From contig NZ_CP022958.1 of the NCBI RefSeq assembly GCF_006496635.1, positions 2,852,001-2,916,000 on the forward strand: a stretch of 64,000 nucleotides of DNA. Direction: 5' to 3'. The notes under the pieces are model-generated. The model did no database searches. It saw only the letters and a list, made by a program, of their open reading frames with translations, and had not been told where the DNA came from. Source of the DNA: Azoarcus sp. DD4. GTDB lineage: Bacteria > Pseudomonadota > Gammaproteobacteria > Burkholderiales > Rhodocyclaceae. Position 1 is the stretch's first letter. Every line of letters starts with the position of its first letter. The position numbers and the translations under genes are program-made. Below are positions 56,883-64,000 of this stretch, in pieces.

Positions 56883-57382
56883 GAGCTGGCGGTGGGCAAT
56901 GTCTGGCGCTGCAGCAGCGGCAGGTAGGTGAATTCGATGGCGGTGTCGCCAATGCGCTCGACGCGGTAGCGGCCGTCGATCTGCTCGCCGCTTTGAACGA
57001 CATGCAGGCGATTGCCCTCCATCAGCAACACGCTGCGCGTACCTTCGTCGTCGATCACGCCGACGAAGCGGAAAGGCAGCTGCGGCGCCTGCGGGCGCGG
57101 CGCGGCCACGGGTGCTGGCGGGGGTGGGCGGAAGCTCAGCGGGGCGGCGAACTCGGCACCTTCCGCCGCCAGCGGTCTACGCTCGGGCACGGTGAAGTCG
57201 ATGGCCGGCAGTCCGCCGCGAGCGCCGGTCGCCGGGCGCGAGGCCACGACTGCCCTGCCCGCTTCGCGCTTTTCCTTGGCGGGACGCTCACCGGCCTCGC
57301 CCTCCTCCTGCGCCGCCAGCCACCCGCTTGCCGCCAGGGTCAGCACCAGCGCGGCAATCAATCCGCTCTGGCGCGCCTTCAT
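56879..57382 (-). CDS. PilP/GspC-like periplasmic component
   Basis: A 167-residue exported protein. The N-terminal signal or anchor is GLIAALVLTLAASGWLAA. A Pro-rich linker (about 80-100) leads to a beta domain LPFRFVGVIDDEGTRSVLL, then RYRVERIGDTAIEFTYLPL, as in the HR/PilP domains that touch the secretin. Its stop overlaps the secretin start by four bases, and its ATG overlaps the PilO-like stop by four. Confidence 0.75.
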   Translation of the reverse strand: MKARQSGLIAALVLTLAASGWLAAQEEGEAGERPAKEKREAGRAVVASRPATGARGGLPAIDFTVPERRPLAAEGAEFAAPLSFRPPPPAPVAAPRPQAPQLPFRFVGVIDDEGTRSVLLMEGNRLHVVQSGEQIDGRYRVERIGDTAIEFTYLPLLQRQTLPTASS

Positions 57383-57960
57383 CGGCCGGCTCCGACGAAG
57401 AGCACCAGGCGCAGCTCGGCCTCGATGCTGGCCGACTCGCTGCCGGCCCGTTTCACCGAGATCGCCTCGAGCCCAAGCTCGGGCATGGCCACCAGCACCG
57501 CGCTGAGCCAACCGTGTATGCGGGCGAAATCGCCCTGCACCGGCAGATCCAGGGTGATGCGCTGCAAGGGCGTAGCCGGCTCCGCCGCCGCGCGGTAATC
57601 CACCCGGCGGATCGCAATGCCATGGGTGTCGGCCTGGGCGTAAAGCTCGGCCAGCCGTTCGGGCAACGTCGACTCGCCCGGAAAGCGCCGGGCATAGTAG
57701 GCGGCCAGCAGTCGCTTTTCGCCCTGCGGCGCCGATTCGACCATCTCCGCCGCGCGCAGCAGGCGGGCGCGCTGGGCCGCCAGCGCCTCGCGACCTTGTT
57801 CCAGCCCGTGTCCGGCAAGCTGGCCGCCTATCAGTGCGGTGCCGATCATGGCCAGGCCGACGAATCCCACCCAGCCTATTTCGCGCCGCATTCGGCGCGA
57901 CAAGCGATGCTGCCAGGACGACGAAGCCAGGTCGCCCCACCAAGCGGCAATGCTCTTCAT
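57379..57960 (-). CDS. PilO/GspM-like inner-membrane assembly protein
   Basis: A 193-residue bitopic protein. The cytoplasmic basic start is followed by one span (GWVGFVGLAMIGTALIGGQL), then a coiled coil (AALAAQRARLLRAAEMVESA) and a ferredoxin-like domain (LQRITLDLPVQGDFARIHGW). The layout matches PilO/GspM. It overlaps its neighbours by four bases on each side. Confidence 0.75.
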   Translation of the reverse strand: MKSIAAWWGDLASSSWQHRLSRRMRREIGWVGFVGLAMIGTALIGGQLAGHGLEQGREALAAQRARLLRAAEMVESAPQGEKRLLAAYYARRFPGESTLPERLAELYAQADTHGIAIRRVDYRAAAEPATPLQRITLDLPVQGDFARIHGWLSAVLVAMPELGLEAISVKRAGSESASIEAELRLVLFVGAGR

Positions 57961-58514
57961 CCCGCCCTCCGCGCCGGCATCGCCAGGCTGAAGCGCACCA
58001 AGTCCACACCGTCGGCCATCACCTCTTCATGGCTTACCAGCACCGTGCTGCTCAGGGCCGGCTCGGCACGCATGCGCGCCAGCACCGCGAGCACGGCGTC
58101 GAGCGAACGGGCCTGACCGGTCAGCCGCAGACCGCCGCGGGCGCCGTCGCCCTGTGCTTCCATGCCGACCTCAACCCACGCGACGTCGTCGTTGCGCACC
58201 CGCGCCAGCGCCGCGAAGACGCCACTCCAATCGGCATCCAGCCGGCTCGATATCCGCAGCAGGGCATCGCGCTCCTGAGCATCCAACGGCTCATCGGGTG
58301 CCGCCGGGCCGGTGGGACGGTGCGCCTCGCGCAATGCGGCGACGAGGCGCGCTCGCTCATCCAGCGCTGCACGCGCATCCAGATAGTCGGCAACCTCCAG
58401 CCCGATACAGAACAGGCCGGCAGCCAGCAAAGCCCAGCCAGCCACACCGGGGCCACGTCGCACCGGAACAAAATCGAGCGCCACCGGCAGCGGGAGTCTG
58501 CTTCGATCGCTCAT
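57957..58514 (-). CDS. PilN/GspL-like inner-membrane assembly protein
   Basis: A 185-residue bitopic protein with a short cytoplasmic start containing LDFVPVRRG, a span AGWALLAAGLFCIGLEVADY, a coiled coil and a periplasmic PilN-like domain (GGLRLTGQARSLDAVLAVLA). It pairs with the PilO-like protein in homologous systems. The start at 58514 overlaps the PilM-like stop by four bases. Confidence 0.75.
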   Translation of the reverse strand: MSDRSRLPLPVALDFVPVRRGPGVAGWALLAAGLFCIGLEVADYLDARAALDERARLVAALREAHRPTGPAAPDEPLDAQERDALLRISSRLDADWSGVFAALARVRNDDVAWVEVGMEAQGDGARGGLRLTGQARSLDAVLAVLARMRAEPALSSTVLVSHEEVMADGVDLVRFSLAMPARRAG

Positions 58515-59233
58515 GTCCCGGCTCCGAGCGTCACAGTGCGCCAGCCGGCGGGCAGGAAGGCCGGCTCGATACCCACGGTATGGATCAGCCCTTCGTCTGC
58601 ATCTGCTCCCAGGCCGGGCAACCACGCGGCCAAGGTCTGGCTCAGCGTCAGACCGGGTGTTGTGCCTACGGTCAGGCTGCGCACTCGCTGCCATCTCCCG
58701 CCGCGCCACAGCCCGAGCGTGAGCCGTCCGTCGCGGCACAGCGCGAGCGCGCCGGCGCCTGCACCCAGCCGTGGCAGAAGCTGGTTGTATGTCTGGGCGA
58801 AGTGCCCGCCGAAAGCACCGATGCGCATCCGCCCGGCCCTGGCGAAACTCACCACCGCGTCGACCAGTTCCCGCGGTGCGGCGCAGGCCAGCGTGGTGCT
58901 GCCGGCGGCGTCGCGGTCCAGCGCGGTCGCCCAGGCGCTCGTTTCGATGCCATGCACCGCGAAGAAGCGGTCGCTCACCCATGTCGCCCGTTCGGCGCGG
59001 CCGCGCAGGCCGGCCGGCCAGTCGATGACGAGATAGCGCAGCCAATGGTCGGCGATGTCGACCTCGAGCCTGGGACGCAGCAGGCGGCGGGTAACGGATG
59101 GCACGGCCAGGGTCGCCAGCGCGGCGGCCGGGTCCTTGCCGGCTGCAACGCGGGTAATGCCGTCGCCCTGGCGCAGCTGCCAGCCCGTGCTGTCGAGCGC
59201 GAGTTGCAGGTATTCAGCCGAGAAGCGTGACAC
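58511..59233 (-). CDS. PilM/MshI-like cytoplasmic assembly protein
   Basis: A 240-residue protein with no signal or span. Its place between the ATPase and the PilN-like gene, and segments such as HWLRYLVIDWPAGLRG and GALALCRDGRLTLGLWRGGR, suggest an actin-like PilM/GspL-type cytoplasmic partner. Clear actin phosphate motifs are not visible, so the assignment rests mainly on synteny. It overlaps the ATPase gene by 20 nt. Confidence 0.6.
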   Translation of the reverse strand: MSRFSAEYLQLALDSTGWQLRQGDGITRVAAGKDPAAALATLAVPSVTRRLLRPRLEVDIADHWLRYLVIDWPAGLRGRAERATWVSDRFFAVHGIETSAWATALDRDAAGSTTLACAAPRELVDAVVSFARAGRMRIGAFGGHFAQTYNQLLPRLGAGAGALALCRDGRLTLGLWRGGRWQRVRSLTVGTTPGLTLSQTLAAWLPGLGADADEGLIHTVGIEPAFLPAGWRTVTLGAGT

Positions 59234-60890
59234 GATTCAGTTCCTGCAGGCTGGTGTCGCCGCTGGCGACCATGTCGATGACCACTTCGCGCAGGCTGCG
59301 AAAGCCGCGGCGGCGTGCCGCATCCTTGAGCGAGCGGATGGGCGCGCGGCTCAGGATGAGTTCGCGGATTTCGTCGTCGAGCAGCAGCACCTCGGCCACC
59401 GCCCGCCGGCCGCGGTAACCCGACCCGCGGCAGTGCCCGCAACCATGGCCGGCGCGGAAGCGGAAGACCACGCTGTCCGGCAGTTCGGATGCGGCGATCG
59501 CCGCGGCGTCCGGCGCCACGTCGTCCGCGCAGTGCGGACAGTTGATCCTCACCAGACGCTGGGCGACCACGCCGTTGAGCGCGGCGACCAGGTTGTAGGG
59601 ATCGATGCCCATGTGCATGAAGCGGCCGATGACGTCGAACACGTTGTTGGCATGCACGGTGGTGAACACCAGATGGCCGGTGAGCGCCGCCTGCACCGCG
59701 ATCTCGGCGGTTTCGCCGTCGCGGATCTCGCCGACCATGATCTTGTCGGGATCGTGGCGCAGGATGGAGCGCAGCCCGCGGGCGAAGGTGAGTCCCTTCT
59801 TCTCGTTCACCGGGATCTGCAGGACGCCGGGCAGCTGGTACTCCACCGGGTCCTCGATGGTGATGATCTTGTCCAGGCCGTGGTTGGTTTCGCCCAGCGT
59901 CGCGTACAGCGTGGTGGTCTTGCCGCTGCCGGTGGGACCGGTGACCAGCAGCATGCCGTAGGGCTCGCCCGCCAGCCGCCGCAGTACCGCGCGGGTGTCG
60001 GCAGCGAAGCCGAGCGACTCCAGCGTGAGCCCGCTCATCTCCTCGGTCAGGTGCTCCTTGTCGAGCACCCGCAGCACCGCGTCCTCACCGTGGATGCTGG
60101 GCATGATGGAGACGCGGAAGTCGATCTCGCGCCCCGCTGTCTGCGCCTTGAAGCGCCCGTCCTGCGGCACCCGGCGCTCGGCGATGTCGAGCTCGGCCAT
60201 CACCTTGATACGCGAGATGGCCTGTTCGGCCAGCTCGGCACCGCTGGCGCCGCCGACCCGGCTCAGCACGCCATCCACCCGGTACTTGATGACGAGGCCG
60301 CCGGGCACCGCCTCGAGATGGATGTCGCTCGCGCCCTGCTTGAGCGCGTCGTAGAGCGTGGAGTTCACCAGCTTCACCACCGGGCTCGCATCCGCGCTGA
60401 TACGGCGCAGCGACAGGTCTTCTACCGTCTCGCCGGCGTGAGCCTCGTCATCGCCAAGCTGCAGGCCGGCGGCACGGCGCACCTCGTCTTCGTGGCGGGC
60501 GAGGTAGCCGGCGATGTCGTCGCGGTCGCCGAGCGCCAGCTCGAAACCCTCGGCCAGGCGCGCACCGAGACCATCGAGCAGATCGGCATCGAAGGGGTCG
60601 GCGAGCACGAGCAGCAGCCGGCCCGCTTCGTCCCGCAGCGCCACACATTCGCGTTGCAGCGCGGTCTCGAAACCGATGGTATCGAAGTCGGGCGGAAGGC
60701 CCATCAGGCGCGCATGACCGACGGCAGGCAAGCCACAGGTGGCCGACAGGCGGGCAAGCCGCTCCGCCGGATCGGCGACGACCTCGACGAGGCGGTCAAG
60801 CAGCCTCCCGCCCATGGCGCCGGCGCGTTCGAGTTCGGCGGCGGAGAATGGCAATGCCTGGGGCAGACGCATTTCTGCGGGCGCGTTCAT
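59214..60890 (-). CDS. Secretion/pilus assembly ATPase (GspE/PilB type)
   Basis: A 558-residue hexameric ATPase. The N-terminal GspE/MshEN-like domain is about 20-140. Walker A is [10 protein letters not shown] (318-327), Walker B KIMVGEIRD (383-391), and the His box TGHLVFTTVHAN. The zinc tetra-Cys motif is complete: C451, C454, C484, C487. It powers pseudopilus extension. I chose the ATG at 60890, overlapping the GspF stop by four nt. Confidence 0.93.
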   Translation of the reverse strand: MNAPAEMRLPQALPFSAAELERAGAMGGRLLDRLVEVVADPAERLARLSATCGLPAVGHARLMGLPPDFDTIGFETALQRECVALRDEAGRLLLVLADPFDADLLDGLGARLAEGFELALGDRDDIAGYLARHEDEVRRAAGLQLGDDEAHAGETVEDLSLRRISADASPVVKLVNSTLYDALKQGASDIHLEAVPGGLVIKYRVDGVLSRVGGASGAELAEQAISRIKVMAELDIAERRVPQDGRFKAQTAGREIDFRVSIMPSIHGEDAVLRVLDKEHLTEEMSGLTLESLGFAADTRAVLRRLAGEPYGMLLVTGPTGSGKTTTLYATLGETNHGLDKIITIEDPVEYQLPGVLQIPVNEKKGLTFARGLRSILRHDPDKIMVGEIRDGETAEIAVQAALTGHLVFTTVHANNVFDVIGRFMHMGIDPYNLVAALNGVVAQRLVRINCPHCADDVAPDAAAIAASELPDSVVFRFRAGHGCGHCRGSGYRGRRAVAEVLLLDDEIRELILSRAPIRSLKDAARRRGFRSLREVVIDMVASGDTSLQELNRVTLLG

Positions 60891-62083
60891 CCTATGCTCT
60901 CCGCCAGCTGGAAGATGGGCAGGTACATCAACACGACGATCAGGCCGATGGCACAGCCGATGAAGAGCATCAGCAGGGGGCCGAACAGACGCGTCAGCCA
61001 CTCCACCTGGCGCGCGGTGTCGTCCTCGTGGAATTCGGCCGCGCGGGTGAGCATCTCGCCCAGGTTGCCGGCGCGTTCGCCCACCTCCAGCATGCGCATC
61101 GCCACCGGGGTGGTCAGGCCGCCGGCCGCCAGCGTCGCGGCGAAGCCACGCCCTTCGCGGATGCGCGCGATGGCGCCGTCCAGGCTGGCGCGCAGGCCGT
61201 GCGTGAGCAGGCCGCCCACCATGCCGAGCGCGACCACCACCGGAATGCCACCCGACAGCAGCATGCCCAGCGTGCGATAGAAGCGCGCGAGCTGGAACAC
61301 GCGCAGCCGCTCGCCGAGCAGCGGCAAGCGCCAGCTGAGCCGGCCGAGCGCGGCACGGAAGGCCGGGTGGCGGCTCACTGCGAAAGCGGCCAGGGCGGAC
61401 AGCACCAACCCGATCGCACCGGCCGCCGCATGCGCCTCGATGAACTGGCCCCAGTCCAGCAGCAGGCGCGACATGAAGGGCAAGTCGTTGCCGACGTCCT
61501 GATAGATGTGCGAGAAGCGCGGCACCACGTAGCCGAGGAGGAAGAGCACCACCAATCCGCCGACGCCTAGCAGCAGCACCGGGTAGATCGCCGCGCTTAC
61601 CAGCTTGCCGCGCAGCGCGCCGACCTGCTGCTGGTAGGCGATGTAGCGCTCGACGGCGAGGTCGAGGTCGCTGGTGCGCTCGGCCGCACGCATCATTGCC
61701 ACATAAAGTTCGGGAAAGGCGGCCGGCTCCGCCTCGAGCGCCGCCGACAGATTGCGGCCCTCGCGCAAGGCGCGCAGCAGACCCTGCAACACGCCGCGCA
61801 CGCCCGGCCGGCTCTCCTTTTCGGCCAGGGCGGCCACCGCCTCGGCCAGCGGAATGCCAGCCCGCAGCAGGGCCAACAATTCCTGATTGAACAGCAGCAG
61901 CGGAAAGCGCTGACCACGTGCCTGGAGCGCGGCGCGCACGCTGCCCGGTTCGGCGCTGCGCGCACTCAGCAGCCGCAGTCCGCGGCCTGTGGCGATGTTG
62001 CGCAGTTCCTGTTCCGAGCCGGCATCGATCTCGAGATCGACGACCACGTTGGCCTGCCCGACAGCCCTGATCCGGTAGCGCAT
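60887..62083 (-). CDS. Inner-membrane platform protein (GspF/PilC type)
   Basis: A 398-residue protein with two homologous T2SSF domains and three spans (YPVLLLGVGGLVVLFLLGYV; GAIGLVLSALAAFAVS; LMLFIGCAIGLIVVLMYLPI). Family motifs include RRLFGPLL-like WLTRLFGPLLMLF and GERAGNLGEMLTRAAEFHED. It anchors the ATPase at the inner membrane. Only four nt separate it from gspG. Confidence 0.93.
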   Translation of the reverse strand: MRYRIRAVGQANVVVDLEIDAGSEQELRNIATGRGLRLLSARSAEPGSVRAALQARGQRFPLLLFNQELLALLRAGIPLAEAVAALAEKESRPGVRGVLQGLLRALREGRNLSAALEAEPAAFPELYVAMMRAAERTSDLDLAVERYIAYQQQVGALRGKLVSAAIYPVLLLGVGGLVVLFLLGYVVPRFSHIYQDVGNDLPFMSRLLLDWGQFIEAHAAAGAIGLVLSALAAFAVSRHPAFRAALGRLSWRLPLLGERLRVFQLARFYRTLGMLLSGGIPVVVALGMVGGLLTHGLRASLDGAIARIREGRGFAATLAAGGLTTPVAMRMLEVGERAGNLGEMLTRAAEFHEDDTARQVEWLTRLFGPLLMLFIGCAIGLIVVLMYLPIFQLAESIG

Positions 62084-62087
62084 CGGC

Positions 62088-62525
62088 TTACCAGTTGCCC
62101 ACGTCGGCGGCTTCGCCTTCGCCGCCGGGCTGGCCGTCGGTGCCGAAGGAGAAGATGTCGAACTCGCCGTGTTCGCCCGGCTGGCGGTACTGGTAGGCCT
62201 GTCCCCAGGGATCGGCCGGCACCGCCTTGCGCAGATAGGGCCCCGCCCAGCGATTCACACCCGCGGGCGCTGCCATCAACGCCTGTAGCCCTTGTTCGGT
62301 GCTCGGGTAGCGGCCGATGTCGAGCCGGTACTGGTCGAGCGCCTTTTCGAAGGCGTCGATCTGGGCGCGGGCGGTCTTCACCTCGGACTTGCCGATCTGG
62401 GCGAAAAAGCGCGGCCCGACGTAACCCGCCAGCAAACCGATGATGACCATCACCACCAGCAACTCAAGCAGGGTGAAACCGAGGTTGCGGCGACGCTTGC
62501 AGGACTGTCTAAGGGCTGACTGCAT
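62088..62525 (-). CDS. gspG: Major pseudopilin GspG
   Basis: A 145-residue major pseudopilin. Cleavage is G16|F17 in NLGFTLLELLVVMVIIGLLA with Glu5 kept. Then come RYPSTEQGLQALMAAPAGVN, WAGPYLRKAVPADPWGQAYQ and the calcium-loop-like end FSFGTDGQPGGEGEAADVGNW (21 residues when read in full, split here for clarity as FSFGTDGQPGG and EGEAADVGNW). It is the first gene of the operon. I see no good ribosome binding site. Confidence 0.93.
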   Translation of the reverse strand: MQSALRQSCKRRRNLGFTLLELLVVMVIIGLLAGYVGPRFFAQIGKSEVKTARAQIDAFEKALDQYRLDIGRYPSTEQGLQALMAAPAGVNRWAGPYLRKAVPADPWGQAYQYRQPGEHGEFDIFSFGTDGQPGGEGEAADVGNW

Positions 62526-62588
62526 GGGAGGGCCGGAGGCGCTGTACTGGAAAGCGCGCTAGGCTAGTCGGCCTATGTTTCAGCGCGG

Positions 62589-62664
62589 TGACGTCATATG
62601 ACGATTAACCGCATCGTCATGATGCCGTCACGGTGCCGTCATCCCAGAGCCACCTTGACGTCAC
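62589..62664. promoter_or_regulatory. Phased CGTCA repeat array (Pho-box-like) in the divergent promoter region
   Basis: Heptamers TCGTCAT (62614), CCGTCAC (62625), CCGTCAT (62636) and ACGTCAC (62658) are spaced 11, 11 and 22 nt apart, the spacing of PhoB half-sites (CTGTCAT-N4-CTGTMAY). A fifth, ACGTCAT at 62591, is one base out of phase. Two TGACGTCA palindromes (62589, 62656) also occur. TAGTCT at 62675-62680 lies 10 nt after the last repeat, where a Pho-type -10 would be. Confidence 0.5.
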
Positions 62665-62722
62665 AACAGGAGCCTAGTCTCGCCCCTTCCCGCCCTCGCG
62701 CCTGACGGCCCTCTCCCTGCCC

Positions 62723-63364
62723 GTGCTCCGCCCGCTGTTATCCGCCGCGCTCTGCGCCCTGCCCTTCGCGGTCCAGGCCGCCAACCTCTATGGATTCGTC
62801 GACGAGTCGGGCGTCGCCCACTTCAGCGACGTCGCCGACGACCACCGCTACCAGCGCCTGCGCCTGCCCGGCTCCAACGCCGCCATTGCGCCGCGCCGGA
62901 CACTGTCGGCGGCGCCGAAGGTGACCGCCGAACTGCGCAAGCGCATCGTCCGCATCGCCACGGAACACGGCATCGCGCCGACGCTTGCCCTGGCGCTGGT
63001 CGAGGTCGAAAGCGGCTTCCGCACCGAGGCGCGCTCGCCCAGGGGCGCTCTCGGCCTGATGCAGCTGATGCCCGCCACGGCGGCTCGCTACGGTGTGGCC
63101 GATCCGCTCGATGTCGACGCCAACCTGCGCGGCGGCATGCGCTACCTGTGCGACCTCTTCGCCCTCTTCGGCCGCGCCGAGCTGGCGCTGGCCGCCTACA
63201 ACGCCGGCGAAGGCGCGGTCGCCCGCCACGGCAATGCCATTCCGCCCTATGCCGAAACGCAGGCCTATGTGCCTCGCATCCTCGCGCGCCATGCCGAGCT
63301 TTCCGGACAAGCCGGAATGATCCATTCGGACTATCGCGGCGCGCCGTCCACCTGCATCCGCTGA
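62723..63364 (+). CDS. Lytic transglycosylase (SLT family 1) with DUF4124-like start
   Basis: A 213-residue exported murein hydrolase. The signal peptide is LRPLLSAALCALPFAVQA (start codon GTG). A DUF4124-like segment (NLYGFVDESGVAHFSDV) precedes the SLT domain with catalytic Glu in LALVEVESGFRTEARS, then GALGLMQLMPATAARYGV and ALAAYNAGEGAV. It is divergent from gspG and may open the wall for the secretion machine. No clear ribosome binding site precedes the GTG. Confidence 0.86.
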   Translation: MLRPLLSAALCALPFAVQAANLYGFVDESGVAHFSDVADDHRYQRLRLPGSNAAIAPRRTLSAAPKVTAELRKRIVRIATEHGIAPTLALALVEVESGFRTEARSPRGALGLMQLMPATAARYGVADPLDVDANLRGGMRYLCDLFALFGRAELALAAYNAGEGAVARHGNAIPPYAETQAYVPRILARHAELSGQAGMIHSDYRGAPSTCIR

Positions 63365-63483
63365 AACACCCCGCTCCTAGAGTGTGGCCCGCACCGGGCG
63401 GCCTACCGCCCCGGACGCATCTTCGTCGCACTCACGCCGTGCGCCAACGTGCAAACGGCGGTCCAACCTCACAGGAGCAGTAG

Positions 63484-64000
63484 ATGAACGACCTCGGCTT
63501 CAACGCCTCGCGCCGCAACATGCTCAAGGGTTCCGCCGGCCTCGCCGCCGTGCCCTTCGTTTCCACTTTCGCGCTGATGGCTGCGCGCAACGCGCAGGCC
63601 GCCGATTGCACCCGTCTGGCTACCATGGCGGCCAGCCCGTTCGGCCCGGTCGCGCCGGTGGCCGATCTCACCACCGGCATGCCGCTGCTGCAATTGCCGG
63701 CCGGCTTTAGCTATCGCACCATCGGCTGGCAGGACGACCTCATGAGCGACGGCGTCACCTGTCCGGCGCGCTTCGACGGCATGGCTGTGGTCCAGCATCG
63801 CCGCGACGGTCGCAGCACCGAGCTGGTGCTGGTGCGCAACCATGAGGTCGGCAACTTCGCCCGCAAGACCGGTGCGGCTCCGACCTACGACAGCGCGCTC
63901 AACGCGGCCGGCCTGCACGCAGGTGGCGGCACCACCACCCTGGTGCTGCGCGACGGCGAGGTGGTCGATGTGCGTGCCAGCCTTGCCGGCACCATGACCA
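63484..64000 (+). CDS. PhoX-type alkaline phosphatase (DUF839), 5' part
   Basis: The first 172 codons of a PhoX/DUF839 protein; it runs off the window end. The Tat signal SRRNMLKGSAGLAAVPF is followed by FVSTFALMAARNAQAADC. The mature start PAGFSYRTIGWQDDLMSDGV and LVRNHEVGNFA match the PhoX family, which are Ca/Fe-dependent phosphatases. AGGAG lies seven bases before the ATG. It follows the transglycosylase by 119 nt on the same strand. Confidence 0.85.
   Translation, partial: MNDLGFNASRRNMLKGSAGLAAVPFVSTFALMAARNAQAADCTRLATMAASPFGPVAPVADLTTGMPLLQLPAGFSYRTIGWQDDLMSDGVTCPARFDGMAVVQHRRDGRSTELVLVRNHEVGNFARKTGAAPTYDSALNAAGLHAGGGTTTLVLRDGEVVDVRASLAGTMT

Noticed and set aside
59055..61280. 741-codon open frame antisense to gspE/gspF
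   Set aside because: Shadow frame rich in Gln/His/Arg; the minus-strand genes have clear Walker and zinc motifs.
62589..62663. Two TGACGTCA palindromes as a CRE-like site
   Set aside because: No bacterial regulator with this site that I can name fits; the 11-nt phasing of CGTCA is better explained as PhoB-like direct repeats, though unproven.
1..64000. CRISPR array, prophage, integron or IS element
   Set aside because: I saw no regularly spaced repeats, cas, integrase, transposase or phage structural genes; apart from the intron remnant the content is ordinary chromosomal.

Overview
The window reads as a chromosomal segment of a GC-rich betaproteobacterium, most likely Rhodocyclales (Azoarcus/Thauera/Aromatoleum-like). 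This is inferred from codon use, the trmJ-cysE-iscR-isc order, the EpsA-type LuxR regulator and the general gene content; no rRNA or marker alignment was available. It is almost fully coding. I see no prophage, IS element, integron or CRISPR array. The only clear mobile DNA is a decayed group II intron.

Layout. 1-459: lone response regulator. 478-8788 (minus): Fe-S assembly block trmJ-cysE-iscR-second desulfurase-iscS-iscU-iscA-hscB-hscA-fdx-iscX, with IscR-like sites before both iscR and cysE. 8880-13131 (plus): suhB, mutS, a spermidine-synthase-like gene. 13175-15105 (minus): dnaQ, rnhA, a methyltransferase; gloB is divergent. 15936-17302 (minus): two response regulators, one a diguanylate cyclase. 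17532-25035: lytic transglycosylase mltD, a fused peptide ABC ATPase, slyD and an overlapping peroxiredoxin, lexA with its SOS box, a membrane protein, a MATE transporter. 25046-27239 (minus): M61 peptidase and arsC. 27325-28140: group II intron remnant beside three tRNA-Val genes. 28651-34873 (minus): proteostasis block tig-clpP-clpX-lon-hupB. 35209-39992 (plus): prkA-yeaH-spoVR operon. 40047-44811 (plus): NAD(P)HX repair, HD-GYP, EamA transporter, nadC. 44905-49223 (minus): thrC, hom, an alanine-type aminotransferase. 49443-52575: DUF498 protein, MFS transporter, manC-type enzyme. 52712-62525 (minus): eleven tightly packed genes for a type II secretion/pilus-like machine ending in the regulator epsA. 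62723-64000 (plus): lytic transglycosylase and the start of a PhoX-type phosphatase.

How the genes work together. cysE makes the cysteine precursor that IscS uses as sulfur donor, and matching IscR-like sites suggest common control. Tig, ClpXP, Lon and HU form the usual chaperone/protease neighbourhood, and lon has its own sigma32-like promoter. The 52.7-62.5 kb cluster combines secretin, ATPase, inner-membrane platform, PilM/N/O/P-like assembly proteins and four pseudopilins. It lacks the classical gspH/I/J/K set and a prepilin peptidase, and it is translationally coupled to an exopolysaccharide-type regulator. Its divergent promoter region carries phased CGTCA repeats that resemble Pho boxes and lies near a PhoX phosphatase gene. 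This is the most interesting candidate system in the window.
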